From the NCBI GenBank assembly GCA_003228105.1, contig QGNN01000016.1, forward strand, positions 1-35,805: a DNA stretch of 35,805 bases, read 5' to 3'. A program made the position numbers and the translations under genes. This DNA is from Chloroflexota bacterium (GTDB lineage: Bacteria > Chloroflexota > Dehalococcoidia > Lucifugimonadales > UBA826). The notes beneath the pieces were generated by a model that was not told the DNA's origin, did no database searches, and saw only the letters and a list, made by a program, of their open reading frames with translations. Shown piece after piece: positions 18,202-29,337 of this stretch. Each line of letters starts with the position of its first letter. Position 1 is the stretch's first letter.

Positions 18202-19365
18202 GTGTCAAAGATACTGGGTAACCCCAGATCAATAGCTATATCTATAATATGCGTAGCAGTGCTCGTGATAAGCATATTTGGCGGAGCCTTAGGTAATACT
18301 TTGGGATTTGGCTTTTTCGCATCTTCTTTGCCAGCAATTCAACTTCCTGCAGAAAAAATAGTTGACGGCTTCAATACGCCAGTCGGTAAATGGGACCTGA
18401 TGAACACGATGGTTACTACTTGGTTAGCCATGTTAGTACTCATCGTCGTATCTTTAATAATAAGAAGAAATCTGAAAGATGTACCAGGTAGACTTCAAGC
18501 TCTATTTGAAGTAGTAATGGAGTTTTTTCTCTCTCTTTGTGAACAGATAGCTGGCAAAGAGAAAGCTAGAAGATTTTTCCCGCTAGTTTTCACAATTTTT
18601 ATTTTTATAGTTGCGGCAAACTGGATGGGGGTTTTACCTGGGTTTGGTACTGTAGGTCGCATTGCGGGACCTGAAGAAATTGCACATCACCACGATGCCC
18701 ACGATTATCATGATCCAGCTCTGGTGACGACGACCCATGAGTCAAAGGAAAGTAAAGCGAAACACCATGGTTCTGATGAAGCTCAAGAGGATGGTCATGA
18801 CTCGCATCTAGGTACAGTTAAATTACATGTTTTTCGGGATTATAAAACTATACCCGTAGCGGCTTTGTCACCAGGGTCTTTGGAAGAGGAGCTTACATTT
18901 TCCGAATATGACGAAAAGAACGGCAATGTGGGCGAGGGAAAGAGGGCAGGCCACTTAGTTCCTTTTTTGAGAAGCGCTAACACGGATCTAAATATGTCGT
19001 TAGCAATCGCATTAATTGCAATGGTGATGGTCCATTTTTGGGGATTTAGTATCCTTGGATTTTTTGGACATGCAGGAAAATTCATAAGCTTCAAATCAGG
19101 GCCAATTGGATTCTTTGTTGGTATCCTTGAACTTATAAGTGAATTGGGGAGAATAATCAGTTTCACCTTCAGATTATTTGGCAATATATTTGCTGGTGAA
19201 GTTCTTCTCATGGCTATGGCATTCTTGTTGCCACTGATAGGGATAATTCCATTCCTAGGTTTGGAGTTGTTTGTTGGACTAATACAGGCTTTTGTGTTTG
19301 CAATGCTTACTTTGGTGTTCGCATCCATGGCAAGCATAAGTCACAATGATGGAGATCATCACTGA
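18202..19365 (+). CDS. atpB: F1Fo ATP synthase subunit a
   Basis: The stator membrane subunit that forms the two proton half-channels against the c-ring. The essential Arg324 lies in FRLFGNIFAGE, and ELFVGLIQAFVFAMLTLVF (354-372) is the last helix. At 387 residues it is far longer than the usual ~240-290. The excess is an insertion at about 155-250, between the GVLPGF helix and the TDLNMSLAIAL helix, which faces outside the cytoplasm. Residues 162-202 hold ten histidines with many acidic residues. The GTG start has TAGGAG 11 bases upstream. Confidence 0.95.
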   Translation: MSKILGNPRSIAISIICVAVLVISIFGGALGNTLGFGFFASSLPAIQLPAEKIVDGFNTPVGKWDLMNTMVTTWLAMLVLIVVSLIIRRNLKDVPGRLQALFEVVMEFFLSLCEQIAGKEKARRFFPLVFTIFIFIVAANWMGVLPGFGTVGRIAGPEEIAHHHDAHDYHDPALVTTTHESKESKAKHHGSDEAQEDGHDSHLGTVKLHVFRDYKTIPVAALSPGSLEEELTFSEYDEKNGNVGEGKRAGHLVPFLRSANTDLNMSLAIALIAMVMVHFWGFSILGFFGHAGKFISFKSGPIGFFVGILELISELGRIISFTFRLFGNIFAGEVLLMAMAFLLPLIGIIPFLGLELFVGLIQAFVFAMLTLVFASMASISHNDGDHH

Positions 19366-19406
19366 AACGCTAATTGAGACCGCTTCAGTGAAAACAAAAA
19401 ACGTAA

Positions 19407-19652
<246 letters not shown>

Positions 19653-19729
19653 GGGTTAGGTCTCATTTAGCACCTTGATAGTCATTGGAATATGGGTGCC
19701 GGCGAGTACTTCATGAATAGGAGTTTGGT

Positions 19730-20227
19730 ATGGGAGATCTTGGAATAAATCTGCCAGGACTGATAACACAGATTATCAGTTTTGTAATATTGTTTGTAAT
19801 ATTGTCGAAGGTTTTATATAAACCTTTGGTGGCTAAGTTGGATCAAAGAGCAGAAAAAATCACAGCTGGATTGGAAGCTGCCGAAAAGGCAAAAGAAGAG
19901 GCAGCCAGGTCAGAGGAAGCGATTCAAGCGCAACTTCAAGAGGCTAGATCTGAAGGACAGAAATTGGTGACTCAGGCACGAGAGACCGCTGACAGATTTA
20001 GGGAAGAGGAGATGGCTAAAGTAAAAGAGGAACTAGATGCAGAGAGATCCAGGGCGGAATCCAACATCCAGAGAGAGAGAGATGCGGCAATAGAGGAACT
20101 TCGTAAAGAGTTTGCAAACCTGGCTATTACAGCTGCAGAAAAGGTTGTAAAAACTTCACTTGATGAAGAAGGGCACCGTGCTCTTATCGAAGGTGTTTTG
20201 AACGAAGAAAGATCAAGGAATAACTAG
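19730..20227 (+). CDS. atpF: F1Fo ATP synthase subunit b
   Basis: A 165-residue peripheral-stalk subunit. One transmembrane helix (about 8-28, FVILFVILSKVLYKPLV) is followed by a long charged coiled coil (about 35-150) rich in Glu, Ala, Arg and Lys. This is the normal b layout; no second b' gene is present. TAGGAG precedes the ATG. The gene ends two bases before atpH. Confidence 0.94.
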   Translation: MGDLGINLPGLITQIISFVILFVILSKVLYKPLVAKLDQRAEKITAGLEAAEKAKEEAARSEEAIQAQLQEARSEGQKLVTQARETADRFREEEMAKVKEELDAERSRAESNIQRERDAAIEELRKEFANLAITAAEKVVKTSLDEEGHRALIEGVLNEERSRNN

Positions 20228-20229
20228 AT

Positions 20230-20763
20230 ATGGCTTTGTCAGCAAGAAGATATGCGCAAGCGTTATTTTTGATAGCCGAGGAGAAAGGCGATCAAGATCA
20301 ATGGCTTGCGGACCTAGAAGTGTTGGCAAATTCCTCCAGGAATTCCGATTTCATCGCGTTTATAGACTCCCCAAAAATTGAAAATGTAAAAAAAATAAAA
20401 CTCATTAAGGAAGCCTTCTCCAACTCTATTTCAGATCTGGCATTGAATTTGGTTTCTTTGCTGGCTACCCGGAACTCTGTAGCTTCCCTTTCCAGTATTG
20501 CAGGCGCATATCAAGAATTGGTTGATTCAGAAAAAGGTGTCGAACGAGCAGAAATTGTTTCTGCAGTTAAGCTGACTGACGAGCAAGTAAAAGAGATAGT
20601 GGATAAATTGACTCAGATGCTAAGGAAAGAACTATCAGTTACAACCTATGTTGATGAGTCCATTCTTGGGGGCTATTTAGCTAGAGTAGGAGATAGATTG
20701 GTAGACGGAAGTGTTAAAACTCAATTGGAAGATATGCGTAGAGAGCTCAATAGAGGAACCTGA
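20230..20763 (+). CDS. atpH: F1Fo ATP synthase subunit delta
   Basis: A 177-residue subunit that ties the top of the alpha/beta hexamer to subunit b. The family start SARRYAQALFLIAEE and the C-terminal block VTTYVDESILGGYLARVGDRLVDGS (in parts: DESILGGYLARVGD near 143-156) are present. It follows atpF by two bases and ends 62 bases before atpA. Confidence 0.94.
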   Translation: MALSARRYAQALFLIAEEKGDQDQWLADLEVLANSSRNSDFIAFIDSPKIENVKKIKLIKEAFSNSISDLALNLVSLLATRNSVASLSSIAGAYQELVDSEKGVERAEIVSAVKLTDEQVKEIVDKLTQMLRKELSVTTYVDESILGGYLARVGDRLVDGSVKTQLEDMRRELNRGT

Positions 20764-20825
20764 ATTTAGACTAATGTATTCGAAAAACAAAATAAGCGGG
20801 TTATTCCCATAAAACGGAGGGTGAT

Positions 20826-22340
20826 ATGGCCGTCAGAGGACAGGACATAGCATCGGTAATAAAAAAACAAATTGAAGGATTCGGTACCGACCTCGGTATG
20901 GTTGATGTTGGGACTGTGATCGAAGTAGGGGATGGTATTGCCCGAGTACATGGTTTGTCCGGTGTTGCCTATAACGAGTTAGTTGAATTCGAGGGAGGAG
21001 TGGCTGGAATGGCTCTGAACCTCGAGGAAGATAGTGTTGGTATCGTGGTTCTAGGGGATCCATCAGGGATCAGCGAAGGTACCGAGGTTAGGGGAACTGG
21101 AAGGGTAATGCAGGTTCCTGTTGGGGAAGGACTTTTAGGTAGAGTGGTTGATGGGATTGGTAACGCAATCGATGGAAAGGGTCCGGTTGATACTAATGAG
21201 ACGAGGGAAGTGGAAATTGTCGCCCCCAACGTAGCAATAAGGAAGTCTGTTGACACCCCTGTGCAGACAGGTATCAAAGCTGTGGATGCAATGATACCAA
21301 TCGGACGTGGGCAAAGAGAGTTGATTATTGGAGACCGTACAACAGGTAAAACAGCCATATGTATCGACGCAATCGTTAACCAGAAGGGTGGAGATATGGT
21401 TTGCGTTTATGTCGCCATTGGCCAGAAGGTGGGCAAGGTCGCCCAGATAGTCGGAATCCTAGAACAACAGGGCGCGATGGAACACACAATTGTTGTCGCT
21501 GCCAACGCATCTGATCCGGCTCCGGCTCAATACTTGGCCCCATATACAGGGTGTGCCATGGCTGAATATTTCATGGCTCAAGGTAAGGATGTTTTAATAG
21601 CCTATGACGACTTGTCCAAACACGCCTGGGCCTACAGGCAGATGTCGTTGCTACTGCGACGCCCACCCGGTCGAGAAGCCTATCCTGGAGATGTTTTTTA
21701 TCTTCACAGTAGATTGTTAGAAAGAGCTGCAAAGATGGATGACGCTCATGGTGGTGGATCGATAACAGCTTTACCAGTCATTGAAACCCAGGCCGGAGAC
21801 GTGTCGGCTTATGTGCCCACTAATGTCATATCCATTACAGACGGACAAATATACTTGGAACCGGAGTTATTTAACTCAGGTACACGACCAGCTGTTAACG
21901 TTGGAGTTTCAGTGTCTCGTGTAGGAAGTGCAGCCCAAACTAGGGCAATGAGGGCAGTTGCAGGACAGCTAAGACTTGAGCTAGCACAATACAGGGAACT
22001 TGTAACTTTTGCTCAATTTGGGACCGATGACCTTGATGCCTCTACTCGTAGGCAGCTGGAAAGAGGGCAGAGAAGTGTGGAGGTATTGAAACAAGGTCAA
22101 AACGTGCCCTTGCCAGTTGAACAACAAGTCGTTATTTTGTATGCCCTAAACGAAGGGTATTTGGACGACGTGGAAATAACTGACGTAATTGGTTGGGAAG
22201 AGGCCCTCCATGCATATATGAGTTCTAACCATGGAGATCTTTTGAAGACTATAGCAGATGAGGCTGATCTGAGTGATGATTCTCGAGCGTTGCTGAATTC
22301 TGCGATAGAGGAATTCAAGAAAAGTGGGTTGGCTAACTAA
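20826..22340 (+). CDS. atpA: F1Fo ATP synthase subunit alpha
   Basis: The 504-residue regulatory nucleotide-binding subunit of F1. The P-loop GDRTTGKTA is at 169-177 (Lys174/Thr175 region), the alpha-Arg-finger region appears as [14 protein letters not shown] near 356-369, and the [11 protein letters not shown] helix follows. Length is standard. AAACGGAGG ends shortly before the ATG. The next gene, atpG, begins directly at the base after its stop. Confidence 0.97.
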   Translation: MAVRGQDIASVIKKQIEGFGTDLGMVDVGTVIEVGDGIARVHGLSGVAYNELVEFEGGVAGMALNLEEDSVGIVVLGDPSGISEGTEVRGTGRVMQVPVGEGLLGRVVDGIGNAIDGKGPVDTNETREVEIVAPNVAIRKSVDTPVQTGIKAVDAMIPIGRGQRELIIGDRTTGKTAICIDAIVNQKGGDMVCVYVAIGQKVGKVAQIVGILEQQGAMEHTIVVAANASDPAPAQYLAPYTGCAMAEYFMAQGKDVLIAYDDLSKHAWAYRQMSLLLRRPPGREAYPGDVFYLHSRLLERAAKMDDAHGGGSITALPVIETQAGDVSAYVPTNVISITDGQIYLEPELFNSGTRPAVNVGVSVSRVGSAAQTRAMRAVAGQLRLELAQYRELVTFAQFGTDDLDASTRRQLERGQRSVEVLKQGQNVPLPVEQQVVILYALNEGYLDDVEITDVIGWEEALHAYMSSNHGDLLKTIADEADLSDDSRALLNSAIEEFKKSGLAN

Positions 22341-23198
22341 ATGGCTAGTGTTAGACAAATAGCTAGGCGTATCAGAAGCGTTGAAAATACGGCAAAAATT
22401 ACTAAAGCTATGTCTATGATCGCTGCTTCGAAATTGAGAAGAAGCCAAGACGCTGCCACCCAAGGTAGATCGTACGCGGAAAATATGGCTGCGATAGTCT
22501 CCAATGTGGTTTTTCAGGTGGATGAAGAAGAATCCCACCAACCCTTGTTGGAAAGCCGTCTGATAAAAAATACCGGAATTGCCATAATTGCACCAGATAG
22601 AGGTCTTACGGGTGGGCTTAATGCCAACATATTGAGGTCTGCTAATGATTTCATCAAATCACAAAACGCTCCTGTTAAAGTAGTAGCAGTAGGGAAAAAA
22701 AGCCTTGATTTTGCAAGACGAAATAATCTTGAAATAATTGCTGAATATACCGGAATAAGTGATAGACCTACTCCCGGTGACACCCTTCCGATTGCAGGGG
22801 ATATAACGGAAGCGTTTTCGAATGAAATCGTGGATTCGTTCCATATAGCCTATGGCCAGTTTGTAAACACAACACTTCAGAGGCCTGTTATAGAACCATT
22901 ACTTCCGGTGATACCTAGTGGAACCGCAGCCAATGCTGTTGGCTATATATTTGAACCAAACGCAGCTGAAGTTCTTGGAAGGTTGCTTCCAAGGTACGTT
23001 GAAACTTTGGTACACCATGCGGTACTAGAAGGGAATGCAAGCGAGCAGTCAGCAAGAATGGTAGCTATGAATCAGGCCACTGATAATGCCAACGAAATGG
23101 TTGAAGATCTGACCTTGCTAATGAATAAATTAAGACAAGAGAAAATCACGACGGAACTCCTCGATATTGTCGGGGGAGTAGCCGCACTTGAAAGCTAA
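22341..23198 (+). CDS. atpG: F1Fo ATP synthase subunit gamma
   Basis: The 285-residue rotor shaft. Conserved N-terminal helix RQIARRIRSVENTAKITKAM (5-24) followed by MIAASKLRRSQ, the GLTGGLNANI block near 89-98 and the C-terminal helix AMNQATDNANEMVEDLTLL near 248-266 are all present. The ATG starts at the base after the atpA stop, so coupled translation is likely. Confidence 0.96.
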   Translation: MASVRQIARRIRSVENTAKITKAMSMIAASKLRRSQDAATQGRSYAENMAAIVSNVVFQVDEEESHQPLLESRLIKNTGIAIIAPDRGLTGGLNANILRSANDFIKSQNAPVKVVAVGKKSLDFARRNNLEIIAEYTGISDRPTPGDTLPIAGDITEAFSNEIVDSFHIAYGQFVNTTLQRPVIEPLLPVIPSGTAANAVGYIFEPNAAEVLGRLLPRYVETLVHHAVLEGNASEQSARMVAMNQATDNANEMVEDLTLLMNKLRQEKITTELLDIVGGVAALES

Positions 23199-23217
23199 GA
23201 AATTTAAGGCTGTTTAG

Positions 23218-24627
<1,410 letters not shown>

Positions 24628-24647
24628 TAGTTTTTAAAGGAGGTACT

Positions 24648-24890
24648 GTGAAATTAGAAATTGTAACAACTGAAGAAACTATTTTTTCGGACGACGTTGA
24701 TATAATTATAGCACCAGGAGCGGAAGGCCAATTAGGGATACTCCCTAGGCATGCTTCTTTGCTTACGGCTCTTAATTCAGGGGATATTGTGGTGCGAAAA
24801 GATGGTAAAGAATCAGTTGTAAAAGTTGAGGGTGGGTTCCTAGAGGTTGCCGGAGACCATGTCAGAGTACTAGCCAATAGCAATCAATGA
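24648..24890 (+). CDS. atpC: F1Fo ATP synthase subunit epsilon, short form
   Basis: The 80-residue product is the N-terminal beta-sandwich of epsilon only: IVTTEETIFSDDVD, then APGAEGQLGILPRHASLLTAL (residues 24-44 region) and GGFLEVAGDHVRVLA near the end. The two C-terminal helices, which inhibit ATP hydrolysis in many bacteria, are absent (family usually ~130-140). The frame after the stop closes within four codons, so this is not a simple point mutation. GTG start with AAAGGAGGT 3 bases upstream. Last gene of the operon, 16 bases from the end of convergent rex. Confidence 0.93.
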   Translation: MKLEIVTTEETIFSDDVDIIIAPGAEGQLGILPRHASLLTALNSGDIVVRKDGKESVVKVEGGFLEVAGDHVRVLANSNQ

Positions 24891-24906
24891 TTTCCACTTT
24901 AACTAT

Positions 24907-25608
24907 TTAATGAGCATCCTTCATGTAGAAAGTCATAGATTGCAAAGATAAAACAGGGTCAATATTTCGCATAACCACATTGGCCGGCGCAAACGGGGCT
25001 ATCGGTGCATAGTTCAAAATCCCACTTATTCCGTTTTCAACCAAAGTGTCTATCACAGATTGAGCTTGATTTGAAGGTACAGCTACTATTCCGATCGATA
25101 TACCCTTGGCTTTGACGGTTTTGGCAATTTCTTCCATAGTCTGGACGGTAATAATTCCCAATCTAGAATTGTATTGACTGATATCATTATCAAAGGCTGC
25201 AACTATCTCAAACCCTTCAGGAGAGAAGCCTGGATAGTTTATTATGGCTCTCCCAAGCCTCCCCAACCCTACCAGACAGGCCTTCCAAGCTCGGTCAATT
25301 CCCAATATCTGTTTGAGCTCATCTAGAAGGAATTGGATATTGTATCCTCGTCCCTGTTTTCCAAATCTTCCAAAATAGCTCAAATCTTTTCGTATTTGAG
25401 CAGGTGTCATTTGTAGAAGTTCCCCAAGTTGATAGGAACTTATTACTTCGACTTTAGAATCAAGTAATTGGCTTAGGACCCTCACATATATGGGGAGCCT
25501 CTGAACTACAACTTCTGGTACTTCAATTGGAACGAGGTTATTATTGTTTTGCATTATTGGGCACTGTATGGCTGTTAAGAAAAGCGATGCAGAGTGATTG
25601 TAGAGCAT
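24907..25608 (-). CDS. rex: redox-sensing transcriptional repressor
   Basis: Rex binds DNA when NADH is low and releases it when NADH/NAD rises, controlling fermentation and respiration genes. The winged-helix part (about 28-100) has RLPIYVRVLSQLL, the recognition region TPAQIRKDLSYFGRFGKQG (68-86), then the Rossmann motif GLGRLGRA (114-121) with acidic residue Asp140. The first 20 or so residues are not family-like; an ATG at 25554 may be the true start. Neither start has a clear ribosome site. Tail to tail with atpC, divergent from citrate synthase. Confidence 0.94.
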   Translation of the reverse strand: MLYNHSASLFLTAIQCPIMQNNNNLVPIEVPEVVVQRLPIYVRVLSQLLDSKVEVISSYQLGELLQMTPAQIRKDLSYFGRFGKQGRGYNIQFLLDELKQILGIDRAWKACLVGLGRLGRAIINYPGFSPEGFEIVAAFDNDISQYNSRLGIITVQTMEEIAKTVKAKGISIGIVAVPSNQAQSVIDTLVENGISGILNYAPIAPFAPANVVMRNIDPVLSLQSMTFYMKDAH

Positions 25609-25923
25609 TTTTGAAAATTAACAAATATTTAACTGAAAAGAGATAAATATTCAATGATAAAGGTTAAGATTACCATTGGTGAGCACCTCAATCAGAAACC
25701 GCATCCTGACTATTACTAGGGAATTATTATTCTAAACACCCCCAATTTCCTGACTAACTTTTTCCTTCTTGACTAAAATTTAGCGCAATTGATAAAATTG
25801 CAAGGCCTTTCTCTATAAAAAAGTTTTTTTATATAAAAACCTTTTAAATTGTTTCGTCTAGGTGCGACCCCATTGCTCTAGGGTGATACTAAGTTTGTTT
25901 GACTAGCTATTTGGAGGTAATCG
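25609..25923. other. rex-citrate synthase divergent intergenic region
   Basis: A 315-base AT-rich gap. It holds a strong-looking promoter toward citrate synthase (25769-25798), a leader of about 120 bases with an A/T palindrome near 25815-25832, and a GGAGG ribosome site at 25913-25917. I did not find a convincing Rex operator (TTGTGA-N6-TCACAA type) or a clear promoter for rex. Confidence 0.6.
25769..25798 (+). promoter_or_regulatory. putative citrate synthase promoter
   Basis: A -35 TTGACT (25769-25774), an 18-base spacer and an extended -10 TGATAAAAT (25790-25798). Transcription would start near 25805, leaving a leader of roughly 120 bases. Confidence 0.55.
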
Positions 25924-27063
25924 ATGACGGAAGAGAATACGACTCTGTATAGAGGTTTGCGCGAGGTTTATATAGATAGGACTACATCGAGTTACATAGA
26001 TGGTAAGGCAGGGAAACTATATTACCGTGGATTTTCAATTGATGATTTAGCAGAAAATTGTAGTTTTGAAGAAATAATATATTTGGTGATGATAGGCGAG
26101 CTTCCCACCACAAGGGAGTTGTCTAAATTTGTATCTGAACTAAAAGCAAGCATAGAACTTCCTGAGCCCATTATAGAAATCATCCGGATCATAAAAGATG
26201 CTCATCCAATGGATGTATTGAGGACGGCTATTTCTGCTTTGGCCACCTTTGATCCAGAAGTGAATGACAATTCTACAGAAGCCACGTTACGTAAAGGTAC
26301 CAGGCTAACAGCACAGGCTCCCACAATCGTTGCTACACACTCTAGAATAAGAGAAGGTAAAGATCCTATCAAGCCTGATCCGGATCTTAGTATTGCAGCC
26401 AATTTTCTGTACATGATCTTTGGAGAGATTCCTGACCCGCAAGATGCAAAGCTTATTGATAAAGATTTCGTCCTTCACGCTGAACATGGTTTGAATGCTT
26501 CTGCCTTTGGGGCAAGGGTCTCAGCTTCGACGCAGGCGGACCTTCATTGTGCCATTACTACGGGTATATCGGTTCTTAAAGGGCCATCACATGGAGGAGC
26601 TGCCGAATCGGTAATGAGTATGTCTTTGGAGATTGGTAGCGAGGATAATGCCGCAGATTATGTTAAAAACACTTTGGATGGTGGCGGTAGGATCATGGGA
26701 TTTGGGCATCGAGTTTACAAAGCTATTGACCCGCGTTCCTTGCACCTGCAGGACGACCTGAAGGCTTTAGGCGAACGGAAAGGTGAACCAAAATGGTACT
26801 TAATACTACAGAAAGTTCTTGAAGTAATGCAGCCTTATTCCCGAAGGGGTATTTGTCAGAATGTAGACTTCTTTTCCGGTGCGATGTACTACTTATTAGG
26901 GATCCCTGAAGATTTATTTATATCAATATTCGCAGTTGGCCGTATACCTGGATGGACCGCTCAGGTAGTTGAGCAGTTTGAAAATAACATCCTGCTGAGG
27001 CCTAGGCTTCAGTACGTCGGAGAACTAGACAGGGAATTTATTCCGATAGGCAATCGTTCTTAA
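25924..27063 (+). CDS. citrate synthase
   Basis: Condenses acetyl-CoA with oxaloacetate to citrate at the entry to the TCA cycle. The short (~380-residue) form of the family, also used by 2-methylcitrate synthases. His223 in GPSHGGAAE, His262 in GFGHRVYK and Asp315 in NVDFFSGAMY form the catalytic set; His188 lies in LHAEHGLNASAF. Length 379 is right. GGAGG precedes the ATG. It diverges from rex, which fits control of carbon flow by NADH, though a Rex site was not seen. A methylcitrate role cannot be excluded. Confidence 0.94.
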   Translation: MTEENTTLYRGLREVYIDRTTSSYIDGKAGKLYYRGFSIDDLAENCSFEEIIYLVMIGELPTTRELSKFVSELKASIELPEPIIEIIRIIKDAHPMDVLRTAISALATFDPEVNDNSTEATLRKGTRLTAQAPTIVATHSRIREGKDPIKPDPDLSIAANFLYMIFGEIPDPQDAKLIDKDFVLHAEHGLNASAFGARVSASTQADLHCAITTGISVLKGPSHGGAAESVMSMSLEIGSEDNAADYVKNTLDGGGRIMGFGHRVYKAIDPRSLHLQDDLKALGERKGEPKWYLILQKVLEVMQPYSRRGICQNVDFFSGAMYYLLGIPEDLFISIFAVGRIPGWTAQVVEQFENNILLRPRLQYVGELDREFIPIGNRS

Positions 27064-27107
27064 TTCCTTTCTGAAACCGACTGTCATATCTCTATAAAGG
27101 AGAACCT

Positions 27108-27299
27108 TTGAGCAAGAAAATATTGGTAGAAGAATGTACCCATTACTGGGTTTTAGATCAACCCAATGGACCGGTGAGCACTGGTCGCTGTAAGCTTTGT
27201 GGCCATAAGGAAGAGTTCCGAAATTCGATGCCGGGTTCAGGTTGGGACAGAAGTGGGCAGGCAAAAAAAAATACGACACCAGAATCAAAATCCAAATAG
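27108..27299 (+). CDS. small zinc-ribbon-like protein
   Basis: A 63-residue protein with Cys10-x-His12 (ECTHYW) and Cys28-x2-Cys31 (CKLCGHKEEF), likely one zinc site. The segment W-x4-PNGPVSTGRCKLCG is a pattern common to small Chloroflexota proteins with no known function. The C-terminus is polar and probably disordered. TTG start with AAAGGAG about 6 bases upstream. It lies between citrate synthase and the methyltransferase in the same direction. Confidence 0.75.
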   Translation: MSKKILVEECTHYWVLDQPNGPVSTGRCKLCGHKEEFRNSMPGSGWDRSGQAKKNTTPESKSK

Positions 27300-27352
27300 G
27301 CCATTAATTTCATACAGTAAATCTTGGAGTTAAATATTCTGGAGTTGATTAA

Positions 27353-28528
27353 TTGAATTCTCCAGCTCGAAGTTTAATTGGGCAGACTATTATGGATGCT
27401 GGCCCAATTTCATTTGAGACCTTTATGGAGATCGCTCTCTACTCGGAAGTTGGTTATTATCGAAATGAAGATGTTTTTGGGATTACTGGAGACTACTACA
27501 CTAGCCCGCATATACACCCGATATTCGCTTCTTTTTGCGCTCTTCAAATTGAAAAAATGTGGAAAACAATGGGCCAGCCTGTCCCGTTTTTTATTATCGA
27601 ACAGGGGGCAGGAGATGCCACCTTAGCAAAAGATATTTTAGAAGCCATTACAATTCTGAATCAAGATTTATATTCTTCCCTTACTTACCTATGTGTGGAC
27701 AGGCGACAGATCGAAATTGGTGACAACAGCCATATAGAAACTGTCTTGTCTGATCAACTTGAACCTTTTCATAGAACCGGAGTATTCATATCAAATGAGT
27801 TGATTGACTCCTTCCCTGTAAAAATAATCGAGATAAAAGATGGGGAAATTTTCGAGATGTATGTTGGCATAAACAGTCAAGGTGATTTCGAAGAAATTTT
27901 AAGGCCTATCACAATCGATGACTATGTGGATTTTCTACCTTCCAATATCGAACAGCTGAATGGGTATCGAGGTCCGCTTAATACCAAGATGAATGATTGG
28001 TATAAGAATATGTCTGATGCTTTAAATTATGGATTTGTAATAACGATCGATTATGGGTTTGATAGACAAGTTTTTTTTTCAATGAAAAAATCACACAGGC
28101 TACTTCAAACCTATTACAAACATATAGATGGGTCCAACCCATTTCAGAGAATTGGATCTCAAGATATAACAGCTCATGTGGATTTTGACACCCTAAAAAA
28201 AAGTGGCCATAAATATGGGTTTACCGAATGTGGATATTTTTCGCAGGCAGAATGGTTGAATTCGATGGGGTTAGATCATTTACTTCGAAAGATGAGAGCA
28301 GACGGCCTGGAAAACAGAAAGACTATCAACTTGATATCAGGGCTGAACGATATCTCTGGATTGGGAGGATTCAAAGTTTTAATACAAAGCAAAAATGTAA
28401 GACATGTTGATGTCAGAGAATTAAATTCAGATGTTTTTTGGCCCCAAGGGCTAAAATTCCCTCAAGTTAAAAATGTTCATATGGCAAATGATAGACAACC
28501 GGAAACTTGGGAGACTAACTTTTTTTAG
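27353..28528 (+). CDS. MidA/NDUFAF7-type SAM-dependent methyltransferase
   Basis: A 391-residue member of the COG1565 family. In mitochondria the relative NDUFAF7 methylates an arginine of a complex I subunit; bacterial targets are not established. Visible are YYTSPHIHPIFASF near 48-61, the SAM-binding EQGAGDATLAKDIL (83-96) and SNELIDSFPVK near 143-153, a hallmark of the family. TTG start with CTGGAG upstream. Its 3' end overlaps the convergent trmI gene by 14 bases. Confidence 0.87.
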   Translation: MNSPARSLIGQTIMDAGPISFETFMEIALYSEVGYYRNEDVFGITGDYYTSPHIHPIFASFCALQIEKMWKTMGQPVPFFIIEQGAGDATLAKDILEAITILNQDLYSSLTYLCVDRRQIEIGDNSHIETVLSDQLEPFHRTGVFISNELIDSFPVKIIEIKDGEIFEMYVGINSQGDFEEILRPITIDDYVDFLPSNIEQLNGYRGPLNTKMNDWYKNMSDALNYGFVITIDYGFDRQVFFSMKKSHRLLQTYYKHIDGSNPFQRIGSQDITAHVDFDTLKKSGHKYGFTECGYFSQAEWLNSMGLDHLLRKMRADGLENRKTINLISGLNDISGLGGFKVLIQSKNVRHVDVRELNSDVFWPQGLKFPQVKNVHMANDRQPETWETNFF

Positions 28529-29321
28529 GCCTTGGAACACATTTTCGTGTGGTGGTTATGAAACCGGTATGTCCAATCATTCGATGGGAGGGTCTCATTG
28601 TACGCCCAGAAATATCCCAGGACCTTTCCATTATTTCAATGGTGTTAATTAAAGAAAACTCTGGGTGTTTTTTTAATTTTTCCACCAGGTCCGAAACTTG
28701 AGATATATTTGGGAGAAATGATAGGAAAGTACCACCGAGTTTTAGACACTGTGCCGCTGAACTAACGACATTCCAAGGCTCTGGGAGGTCTAAGATTAGA
28801 CTATCAACATTATGGTGGGGTATTGCCTCAGAGACGTCTCCAATGTGAAAGGACACATTGCTATAACCGGGATTGTAGTTTTGTAGATTGGATTTGGCGG
28901 TTAAAGACATATCTTGCCTTATATCATAACTATCTACATGGCCATTTTTTCCTACCATCTCAGATAAAGTTATTGTAAGAGAACCAGAACCTGAGCCGGC
29001 CTCGATTACTTTGGCACCAGAGAAAATGTTGGAATACGTAATTATAGATCCTTGATCTTTAGGATAGACAATCGTAGCCACTCGTGGCATATTCAGGGTG
29101 TATTGAAATCTTGTGGGTTTAAAAGCTAGGAGTAAATGGCCGGTAGTGGTAGGTAGCCAGGTTCCTTCAGGGTTACCTATTATTTCCAAATGCTTTAAGT
29201 TACCAATATGAGACTCAAATTGTTCTGATTCTTGTAAATGGACCAAATATTCCCTAGAACGCCTGTCATATAAGACAGCGAAATCCCCGGCTTGAAATAT
29301 TTGCTTATTAAAACTTTCCAT
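28515..29321 (-). CDS. trmI: tRNA (adenine-N1)-methyltransferase, TrmI family
   Basis: Makes N1-methyladenosine in the T-loop of tRNA (position 58 in most bacteria). The small N-terminal beta domain (1-65) precedes the class I methyltransferase fold: VYPKDQGSII at 85-94, SAM motif EAGSGSGSLT at 107-116 and LDLPEPW near 178-184, a family signature. 268 residues, normal. It is downstream of the peroxiredoxin by 16 bases on the same strand. Confidence 0.91.
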   Translation of the reverse strand: MESFNKQIFQAGDFAVLYDRRSREYLVHLQESEQFESHIGNLKHLEIIGNPEGTWLPTTTGHLLLAFKPTRFQYTLNMPRVATIVYPKDQGSIITYSNIFSGAKVIEAGSGSGSLTITLSEMVGKNGHVDSYDIRQDMSLTAKSNLQNYNPGYSNVSFHIGDVSEAIPHHNVDSLILDLPEPWNVVSSAAQCLKLGGTFLSFLPNISQVSDLVEKLKKHPEFSLINTIEIMERSWDISGRTMRPSHRMIGHTGFITTTRKCVPRPKKS

Positions 29322-29337
29322 GAGAGCTAATAGGATT

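Noticed and set aside
18840-19337. 165-codon minus-strand open frame opposite atpB
   Set aside because: Antisense shadow of a conserved gene with no recognisable protein features.
25600-25640. Possible Rex operator upstream of rex
   Set aside because: The AT-rich GTTAA repeats there are direct, not inverted, and do not match the Rex consensus.
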